In this document: piece by piece, positions 32,456 to 41,406 of the stretch | Position numbering within the stretch: position 1 is the stretch's first letter | Layout: the number at the start of each line of letters is the position of its first letter | Assembly (NCBI GenBank): GCA_024734495.1 | Contig: JALMQS010000269.1 | Span: 124,001-188,000 of the forward strand | Length of the DNA stretch: 64,000 bases | Direction of reading: 5' to 3' | Source: Forficula auricularia | Taxonomy: Eukaryota; Arthropoda; Insecta; Dermaptera; Forficulidae | Notes under the pieces: generated by a model | Databases searched by the model: none | What the model saw: the letters and a program-made list of their open reading frames with translations, nothing else | What the model was told of the DNA's origin: nothing | Made by a program: the position numbers and the translations under genes

Positions 32456-33486
32456 TTAAACATAACAAAGAAAATTTATTTTCTTAATAATTTGTGTTGC
32501 CCCTCTAGCTTTTATAACAGCCGCATGCGATCCTGCATCGACCCGATGAGTTTTTATAAAATCTTGAGGGATGCCTTCCCATTCATCTAACAAAGCTGTC
32601 TTAAGCTCATCAATGGTCGAAGGTACCGAATTTCTGGCTCGAACCCTTTGTTTGAGGTGGTCCCACATATGTTCGATGGGATTCATGTCTGGGCTAGCGC
32701 TGGCCACTCATGGTGTGGATAGCGGCTTCGGTCATGTATTGCCGAGTGATATCGCAGTGTGGCACCGGGCATTATCATGCATCAGTAAAAAATTTTCCCC
32801 AATAAATCCTTGTAAGGAACAACATGATGCAGAGAATGTCAGCAATGTAACGGTCAGCTGTTAGACCCCTCCCGACCTACCAGGCACAAAAACAATATCT
32901 TTCCCTCCAGAGAAATGCCACCCCAAATCGTGCAGGAACCCCCCCCCCCCCCTTTTACCACCACCATGTGACTCTGTTTGAGAGAAACAGCATTGAGAAA
33001 ATCGCTCTCCCTGACGCCTGTAGACCCGACTTCTCCTGTCACTTCCATGAATGCACACTCTACACTCATCTGTGAAAAGGACAGCCCGCCATTGGTCGAT
33101 ACTTCCAGTTGAGAATGCTCTCGAGCAAGTTGAAGTCGAGCTTGACTTGTTGACGTGAGGTTAATTTTGGTCCACGAGAGGCAGGTCTTCTGCAAGTGAG
33201 GGTTGGCTTCCTTCAAGCGTCTTCTGACTGTCCACCGACTGACAGCCAGACCTCGAACTTCTCTCAGCTGCTGCTGGACATCGACACCAGTGAGGTGGCG
33301 GTTTCGGAGAGACGTCGTGACGATAAAACGGTCATCCCTCTCAGACGTGCACCGGCGGCGGCGGGTATTCGGTCTCCGAGTGAAGGCACCAGTCTCCTGA
33401 AACCTTCTGTAGACCCTTGAGACAGTAGACTGATTTAAGTTCAATTGAAGAGCGACTTCTCTTTGGCTAAGGCTCTGTTCCAACAA
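32456..33486 (-). pseudogene. Tc1-like transposase pseudogene
   Basis: The minus strand encodes EQSLSQREVALQLNLNQSTV (helix-turn-helix), LTGVDVQQQLREVRGLAVSR, and WTVRRRLKEANPHLQKTCLS. After several frame breaks comes SASPDMNPIEHMWDHLKQRV, the SPDxNPIE block of the third catalytic region. The first ~30 residues and both TIRs are missing, and a poly-C run at 32940-32951 disrupts the middle. It is a dead copy of a Tc1/mariner transposase that acts by DDE chemistry on TA targets. It is flanked by 400-bp direct repeats. Confidence 0.88.
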
Positions 33487-33880
33487 ATAAAATACACTAA
33501 AAGGTATAAAATAATTATTATCTTATTTACGCACTCGACGGATCTTACTTAGTAAGTTTGGAGCGTATGCTCGCTTATAGGTATAGTTTGTTTGGCACTG
33601 ACTACAAAAAGTAATTTCATGTTAATATTTTGTCGTTTAATTGTAACTAAATAAGATAATAATTATTTTATACCTTTTAGTATATTTTATTTGTTGCATT
33701 TAATTTTTGAAGTCGGTTTTATTTTTTCTTAAAAATTATTTTTATCCAGATTTTATTTTAAACCGTACGCACTTAAATTGGCATAGGATTTTTTGTTTGA
33801 GTATGAAAATGAAGATAAGACTTAACACTGTTATCTTTTGATATATTGAAAAAATTTATTGATTGTTTTTGTTATATAAA
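33484..33880. repeat. Direct repeat of 31799-32200
   Basis: From CAACAAATAAAATACACTAA to GATTGTTTTTGTTATA, near identical to the upstream copy. This suggests a segmental tandem duplication or insertion history around the Tc1 relic. Confidence 0.75.
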
Positions 33881-34254
33881 TAAATTCCAATCTTATATTT
33901 AAATAGCACTCTTCAAAAGTTTATTAAAATACCAAACATTTCGGTAAAATTTCTCCGAAACGTTTGATGTTTTAATAAAAGTTTGAAGATTGTTTTTTTT
34001 TTTTTATAAAAGAATTGAATTTATTTAATTTTATCTGTCAGTATGTGTGGATTGTAATTGTTGATATTATAATATTTAATTATAAGAATATTTAAATTTT
34101 ATTTGTATTCAATGATCCTTTATTTTTTGTAGTTTTTTATTTTGTACTATGAGAGCATCTTATAATAGAATAAATATAAAAAGTAAGTAAAGATTTGAGC
34201 ATCTTATTTTTGAAAATAGTTGGAATGTTTTTCAAAAATATGCTCGGGTTCAGA

Positions 34255-34710
34255 TTAACAAATCAATTTTTAAAAAGAGAAAGAATTTAATTTTTAGGAC
34301 AGATTCTAAGATATTAATAGAAATATTATTAAATTGCGATATCAGAGGGGATTCATCCCCCCAGGAGTCGAACCTGAGAACTAACATGCTTTCCGGGCAG
34401 ATGCTCAAATCTTTACTTTTATATTAAAATACGAGGACTTGTATGATAAACTTTTTTTCATTTTAAGCTAAATTTTTTAATTTCCGTTATATATTAATGG
34501 AGTGAAGAATTTCTATGCTTATATCAAATATTGCGATTCAGAGGGAGTTTTTTGTCTCGAGGGTGTGAGCTAACTGCCCGGAAAGCATGTTAGTTCTCAG
34601 GTTCGACTCCTGGGGGGATGAATTCCCTCTGATATCGCAATTTAATAATATTTCTATTAATATCTTAGAATCTGTCCTAAAAATTAAATTCTTTCTCTTT
34701 TTATAAAAAG
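34255..34710. repeat. Inverted repeat with tRNA-like arms
   Basis: The left arm (about 34262-34400) and right arm (about 34570-34708) are complementary from AGAGAAAGAATTTAATTTTT to the tRNA-like part. On the plus strand the right arm reads GAGCTAACTGCCCGGAAAGC, ATGTTAGTTCTCAGG and TTCGACTCCTGGGGGGATGA, with a B box GGTTCGACTCC. The left arm carries the same on the minus strand. A central spacer of about 170 bp is AT-rich. Confidence 0.75.
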
Positions 34711-34789
34711 TAAGTTTCATAAAAAGCTAAAAATGCGCGTGAGCCGATATAATTGTTTTTTTTTAAGTTTTTTGCTTTTTACTGTTAGT

Positions 34790-36296
34790 ACAGATTATTT
34801 TTGGACTTTGCCAAGGCTTTCGATAAAGTCAGTCATAAAATTATTTTAGAAAAATTAAACTCGTCAGGGTTGTCTGTTAAGTTAATTAAATTTATTCGGT
34901 GTTTTCTTAGGGATAGAACTCAAATTGTAAAAGTGGGTAATGGTCTGTCTGATAGAGTAGATGTCACGTCTGGGGTGATTCAAGGTAGTGTTCTGGGTCC
35001 TCTTCTTTTTCTTATATATGTAAATGATTTGCCTTCTATCGTGCAATCATCTATTAGGCTTTTCGCGGATGATTGTGTCGTATATAGAGTAATTGATAAT
35101 GATTGTGATAACCTTACTTTACAGAATGACCTGGATCAAATTGAAGGATGGTGTAGATCCAATTCAATGGAACTAAACCATTCCAAGTCAAATTTGGTTA
35201 GATTTAGTACTAGAAATCTGCTTAGTCCTCAAAATTATTACATTGGTGGAAATATTATCAATGAATCTAAATTTTATAAATATTTAGGCATACATATTCA
35301 GGCAAATTTAAAGTGGGATATGCATATTAGTTATATAGTCAATAAGGCTTATAGGAAATTGGGGATGTTTGGTAGAATTTTGAAGGGTACATCTAGAGAA
35401 GTTAAGTCAAAAGTTTATTTAACTTATGTAAGACCTAATTTAGAGTATTGTTCTGTGGTTTGGGACAAACATCCACAACGATTAGAGAGAAAAATTGATA
35501 TGGTACAAAGGAGGGCGGCTAGATTTGTTTTGGTAAATTTGATAGGTTTAGTAGTGTCACTTCAATGATTAATGAATTAGGATGGTCTAGCTTATTGGAG
35601 AGAAGGGAATGGGCTAAATTGAAAGTGATTTTCAAAGCCTATGAGGGTTTTAGGAGTTGGGAGGAAATAACGAATAGATTTCAGGAACCAAATTATTTAG
35701 GTAGAGCTGATCATAGAAAAAAGATTCGTAAGCCAAGATTCTTGAAAAATATCGGTTTACATTCAATTGTAGGATCTGGCATTGATTTGTGGAACAATCT
35801 GTCTGTTACTACTTGGGATTATAGTCCTCTGCCCCCTATGATTAAATCAATTATAAATTTTGTCAACTCCTAATGTCCTAGAGTTGTGCAAAATTTTATT
35901 TAGTTCTCACAAGCAGAGATTAGGTGAGGTAGAGAAAGGTCATACCATCCTTGTTAAGGTTTTGACCAGGTTTCCTTAACAACTTATGGCAAATGCCGGG
36001 ATGGCTAATGCGTCGCTTGCTCCTGGTATCGGGTTTTTGCGCGGAATTTTTAAATTACTTTTTGTTTTTTGATGGAAATCTATGGTCATGTTATTTATTA
36101 ATGAGCATAAATTTCTATTTTTTTTTTTACTTGTTTATTATTTTTTAAATTATTGTAATTAATTTGTATTGATGTTTATTAATGTATTGTAGCTAGATTG
36201 TATTGATGTTTGGAGGACCTAGCCACCGAGGACTTGTGCCTCTAAGCAGGTCGAGGAATAAAGATTTATTTATTTATTTATTTATTTATTTACAGA
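34790..36296 (+). pseudogene. 5'-truncated jockey/CR1-like retrotransposon (RT domain, frameshifted)
   Basis: 34801-35568 encodes the RT palm: DFAKAFDKVSHKIILEKL, SGVIQGSVLGPLLFLIYVND, RLFADDCVVY (the catalytic ADD) and KYLGIHIQANLKWDMHI. A one-base loss near 35533 shifts the frame; the coding sense continues in 35565-35873 (MINELGWSSLLERREWAKLK and onward to the stop). A 3' UTR of about 380 bp ends in (TTTA)n at 36261-36293. That short microsatellite tail favours a CR1-like lineage. The endonuclease half is missing. Confidence 0.85.
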
Positions 36297-36321
36297 TATG
36301 AAGGATCAACCTCATTTGAAA

Positions 36322-37232
36322 TATAGACTGTCCTAAAATTCACACGCATGAAGTAATTTTGTTAGAAAACACAGGTTTTTAATTAAAAATTGTAAATTTT
36401 TTTATTAATTCATAAAGTATAGAGTATAGGGTTATGTATAGAATAGCATATCTGCGAAGAGAATTCGTTGAATTTATTATGGAACAACAACAAGTTGACG
36501 TTGATTTTTCGAACAAAATCATCTTCAGCGATGAGGCTCATTTTTATCTTGATGCTTCGTTAATCCACAAAATTGGCGAAATTTGGGTTCAGAAAACCCA
36601 CGAGTGACTGTTGAGAAACAAATGCATCCACAACGTGTCACTGTTTGGTGCTGATTTTAGGATGGAGGCATCATCGGACCATTCTTCTTTGAAAATGCGG
36701 CTGTTCATGCAATAACAGTTTATGGTGTTCGCTATCGCGACATGATAATCCAGTTTTTTGTGTCTAAATTGCAAGATATTGTTGTGGACTACATGTGTTT
36801 TCAACAAGAAGGTGCCACTTTGCATACTGCTCGAGAAATAATTCATTTACTGTATGAGTCTTTTCCTGGTCGTGTAATTTCCAGTTTTGGTAATCAGAAT
36901 TGGCCGCCCAAATCATGAGATCTAGCGCCGTTGAACATTTTTCTTTGGAGTTTTTTGAACTCTAAGGCTTGTAGCAACAAGCTCTCGACCACCCACCCAT
37001 TGAAGGGAGGAAATTGAGCGCTGTATCAACGAAATTCAGCCACATTTATGCAAAAAGATCATGGACAATTTCGACAAAAGTGTGCGTATGTGCTAGCAAA
37101 GCCGTGGAGGGCATTTACCCAATATCCTATTCTGTATACTTTATGAATCAATAAAAAATTTACACTTTTTAATTTAAAACCTGTGTTTTGTATCAAAATT
37201 ACTTCTTGCGTGAATTTTGGGACACCCTATAC
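36322..37232 (+). pseudogene. Mariner/Tc-type element relic with ~100-bp TIRs
   Basis: TATAGACTGTCCTAAAATTC at the left and GAATTTTGGGACACCCTATA at the right begin inverted ends that pair over about 100 bp, flanked by TA. Between them are broken pieces of a DDE transposase: NKIIFSDEAHFYLDASL (first catalytic Asp context), QKTHE, GGIIGPFFFENA, FQQEGATLHTARE (second Asp region, mutated) and a region like NWPP.S. Many stops and frame breaks are present, and the N-terminal DNA-binding half is deleted. Confidence 0.82.
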
Positions 37233-37714
37233 AAGTTATTTAGAGTAAGTTGTTCAATTTCCATATAACATATAAAACAGCAATTTATTATAAAGATGGC
37301 TGGTCATAAAAAGAGATCTTAGCGACAAAACATGCTCCTATTGATCGTTCCAAATATATTTAATAATATTAGGTTGCGTTTTTAGGAGAGATACCTTCAT
37401 TGAATCTCCAAGTCTCTTGCCTTTGCATCGCCCTTTTTTAAAAATTGAATATGAGTAAGGAATTTCGCGGCAACCCTTATGGGGAAATCCACTTTGAGAA
37501 CCACTGCTCCAAAGGGAGAGAGATCCTTCTATCCGCGCCCTTTTCACTCATTTTCCTCGATTAGATTCTAATGAAAGAATCACCGCTCACACAAACATTT
37601 ATTAGATAACAAAAAAAAAGGAAGAAAACTTATTTACGCTAGAGACGTCCTTTTAATTAATTAATAATAAACTTAATTAGAAAATAAATTGTTCATTTCT
37701 GCCTAAATTATAAC

Positions 37715-38838
37715 TAGGGTTCGGATTTTGCATATAATGGATGTTTTTTTCCTTGCTATCCTTCTAAACTTTTGTATCTGAGCGCTTTAGGGTATCAGAA
37801 CCCACCCAGAGAAATCTTATTTTCCATATAAATGCATATTTTGGAGTTTAAGTGCATATTTTGCATATTTAGCGATTTAAGCTATATTTTGCATATTTGT
37901 GTGATTTTCGTACCTCGTTTGTTGGCAAATCAGAAAAATAATTGAAGAAAATTTTAGAGACAGAGAGGGTAGGTCACAGGTTTCAAACCTTTTTTGACCC
38001 CCCACCCACACCCTCTCCTACTGTCAAACAAATCGAGAAAATTTATGGAAATAATTAAAATAATATTTTTTATGTAAATTATTCTAAAAAAATAAAAAAA
38101 AAAAAAAATATTAAATTTATTTTATTTTATTTTATTTTTTTTCTTCTTAATTTTTTTTTTGTAGATATAATGTGAATTGTATATTGGCTGGCAAAATGGG
38201 TTTGTGCCCAATGTCAATAAAAAATAAAAAAAAAAAACTTTGAAAACATTAAATTTATATTAAATAATTTGCAGAATTTTCTTAAAATTTTCCTCAATTT
38301 TTAAAGAGAAATAAATCTCGCAGTTCTATTATGCTGAAAAAAATATAAAAAACCCGAATTTTCCTAAATTTATTTTCGATGATCGGATTGAAGGGGGAAT
38401 GAGAGGAGAGGATAAATGATTAGGGAATAATGGAATTGAAATAATTATCCGAAAAGAGGTTTTTTTATCTAATTAGATTTTTCCTCTTATTAAAAACAAG
38501 GACTAAAGATGAATAAGGACACTCGATGGTGGAGAAGTAATCTCCGGAATCGAAGCTAAAATACAATGTATACATTAATTAATATAAAATAATTGGTTTA
38601 ATAAAATTTATAAAAAAAAAATTTATTTTCGTTAACATTAATTTTATTCAACTGTTTTTATTGGAACTATAAAATTGGCAAAAATGACTACTATTTTTTC
38701 TTTTACCCGTTCCATGAGTCGGTTTAAAGCTATCAAGCACTAGATATTATTGGTTTATAATGCATATTTTAAGTGCATATTTCGGCCTTTTTAAATGCAT
38801 ATTTTGCTGTTTTTTAGTGCATATCGATCCGAACCCTA
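37715..38838. mobile_element. hAT-type MITE with TAGGGTTCGGAT ends and 8-bp TSD
   Basis: TAGGGTTCGGATTTTGCATA at 37715 and ATCGATCCGAACCCTA ending at 38838 are inverted ends. ATTATAAC flanks both (37707-37714 and 38839-38846). TGCATATTTT is repeated many times inside both ends. A copy of the 246-bp repeat unit (38395-38610) is nested inside. Confidence 0.82.
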
Positions 38839-38846
38839 ATTATAAC

Positions 38847-39480
38847 ATTGCCTTAAAATCTCAATAAGATCATTCCAAAATTGATTTTTCTGAATTTTTG
38901 AACAAAAAGTTTTAAACCTAATCAGTTCTCCGCAATGGGAATACAATTATTTTAGCACAAGAACGAACTTGCTCTGACTTTTCGTTCTTAAGTTATTGTG
39001 TGTATCTGGATCCAGACATCCAGATAGAAAAATGGTTGAAAATGATTTTTCGCCTGCCTCACGGGCGGACTGAGTAATTAAATGATTTAGACGACGAAAC
39101 TTTGCCTCATCCACTACTGATCAGCAGATATTGTTCTAACAAATTACCACTAGTAGAATAAAGTATTAAACAAACAAGATGCAGTCGACTCGAGAATTAT
39201 ACGCTTGCAAAATAAATAAACTTGTAACTTGTTAGCAAAATATTTAGAATCTAGAGGTGTTTATTTCGATAAATTATATCTATTATAAGCTAAGTATAGC
39301 TATAAATAAATACAAATCTTTTATATAAAAAAAACAATCTAGAAACATTTATTAAAAACCCAGACATTTCATTCTCTCTTTATCAAAAGAAATTTAAAAA
39401 ATACATAGTTGTTTTAAGATAGGAATTTAAAACAACTATAGACAAATAAATATATTGAAAATTTCCAATGATACAAAGAT
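38847..39480. other. No gene or clear element seen
   Basis: AT-rich intronic DNA of the receptor-like gene. The 3' part (39345-39490) has remnants related to the hairpin units at 17455-17960 (CATTCTCTCTTTATCAAAAG). Confidence 0.35.
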
Positions 39481-39509
39481 TGTCTGGGAGATGAAAATAC
39501 TTTGAATAT

Positions 39510-40660
39510 GTATTATAAAAAAAATAAAACCGACTTCAAAAAACTTAAATGCAACAAATAAAATAAAATCCACTAAAAGGTATAAAATAATTATCTTATT
39601 TAGTTACAACTAAACGTCGAAATATTAACATGAAATTACTTTTTGAAGTCGGTGCCAAACAAACTATACCTATAAGCGAGCTTGCCCGCCAAACGTACTA
39701 AGTAAGATCCGCCGAGTGCATTCATAAAATGTATATGTTTGGCACCGACTTCAAAAAGTAATTTCATGTTATATTTCGTCGTTTAGTTGTAACTAAATAA
39801 GATAATAATTATTTTATACCTTTTAGTGGATTTTATTTTATTTTTAAGTTATTATTATTTTATTTGTTGCATTTAAGTTTTTTGAAGTCGGTTTTATTTT
39901 TTTTTATAAAAAATATTTTTATTTTTCTCTTTTTAGTGATGTTATTAATAGTGACTTAATATAATACCATGCATCTCGTAAGAGAAAGTGTCTATCGAAT
40001 GAATCAGAAAATGATATAAATTTTATTAAACCAATTATTTTACATCAATTAATGTATACATTGTATTTTAGCTTCGACTCCGGAGATTACTACTCCACCA
40101 TCGAGTGTCCTTGACCATCTTTTTAGTCGTTGTTTTTAATAAGAGGAAAAAACTAATTAAATAAAAAAAAACCCTTTTCCGATAATTATTTCAATTCTAT
40201 TATTCTCCCTCCATCTCATTAACAAATCAATTAATAAATATAGAAATTCTCTCGAAAGGTTTGTGGGTTTTAAATGAATGTTTTAAGATTTTTTTATAAA
40301 ATGATTTTATTTATTATAATTTCGATTATTTGCTCATAAGAATTGGAGATTTACGTTATTTGGTCGTTGATCATATCATCAGAACTTGACCAAATTAATA
40401 TGGCACCATCCCTAAGATACCCCCTTTCCAATAAAAAAAGAATCATCGAAATCGGTTCATAAACAAAGAAGTTTGGCCTGAACAAACCTAACAAAAAAGG
40501 TCTAATACCAATGAAAAAAAAAACGGGACCTAGCTAGACTTGAACCCAATGCAATTTTTTTTTTAAATCGGTTCACAATTGGCGGAGATATCAGGTAACA
40601 TAGACACAAAAAAAAATCAGTCGAATAGAGAACCCCTCCTTTTTTGAAGTCGGTTAAAAA
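39510..40660. repeat. GAAGTCGGTT repeats and one reversed 246-bp unit
   Basis: 39525-39910 is a palindrome: AAACCGACTTCAAAAAACTT to TTTTTTGAAGTCGGTTTTAT, with GGCACCGACTTC inside. 40017-40215 is the reverse form of the 246-bp unit (CTTCGACTCCGGAGATTACT). 40365-40655 is the second half of the GAAGTCGGTT element, ending TTTTTGAAGTCGGTTAAAAA. Confidence 0.65.
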
Positions 40661-41039
40661 ATAAATAAGCTGACGTGTTCTGATGTGGCCATCCACTTGA
40701 CTTTACCATACAACCTGGCCCCTCACTTAATTTTAATATTTAATGAAATTATTTATAATCATGTAGGGGAGGGGGGTTTTCCATTTTTAGACTTCTGGGG
40801 TCCCCCTGATTATGTATACAAAATTTGGTTGAGTTTGCTCAAATGTCCTAGATTTTTATTTTCAACCCCCTCCATCCCCCTTAATTTTGGGTCGATATGC
40901 ACCAAAATCTAATCAGCTCTTAATCTCAATGCACCAAAACTACGTGTGAAATTTGGTTTCGATATTCACACTAGTTTTTGAGCTAGCTCGTCCACAAAAA
41001 TTTAGTAACGAACAGACTAACAGACAAACAGACATTTTT
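40660..41039 (-). repeat. R element, left half (interrupted)
   Basis: AATAAGCTGACGTGTTCTGA to CAGACAAACAGACATTTTT. The second half resumes at 45947 after the 4.9 kb retrotransposon. Confidence 0.75.
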
Positions 41040-41157
41040 TTTTTTATTTTTTTTTTTTTTTTTTTTATTTTATTTATCCAGAAAAATACACAACATACAA
41101 ATATGTCATGTCCTATAGAGTTGACAAGTCAACTGTACATAGGACCGGATTAAAATC

Positions 41158-41295
41158 TTATATCTATCTTATATTATATATCTTATATCTATCTTATATT
41201 ATATATCTTATATCTATCTTATATTATATATCTTATATCTATCTTATATTATATATCTTATATCTATCTTATATTATATATCTTATATATAACAG
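41158..41295. repeat. 25-bp tandem repeat, about five copies, in a retrotransposon 3' UTR
   Basis: The unit ATCTTATATCTATCTTATAT plus TATAT is repeated head to tail with no visible divergence. Perfect copies imply recent slippage. Confidence 0.85.
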
Positions 41296-41406
41296 TTAAT
41301 CATTATTTACTTTTAATTTTACAAAGAATTACTATAGTTGAGATATGGAGTACATTGTTAAACATTAGTTCTCATTAGATATTTACCTACATATCACAGG
41401 GTGTAA

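Larger units (their letters stand above)
31122..37506. mobile_element. Composite hAT-like unit, 6.4 kb, bounded by CAGTGGTTCTC ends
   Basis: CAGTGGTTCTCGAACTTTTT at 31122 and ACTTTGAGAACCACTG ending at 37506 are inverted ends. The flanks CTCTAAAG (31114-31121) and CTCCAAAG (37507-37514) agree in 7 of 8 bases, as expected for an old hAT TSD. Inner GCGGC/GCCGC-like pieces near both ends also match. No hAT transposase was seen. Most of the interior is later insertions: the GAAGTCGGTT repeat, a Tc1 pseudogene, a tRNA-like foldback, an RT pseudogene and a mariner relic. Chance pairing of two separate MITE ends cannot be excluded. Confidence 0.6.
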
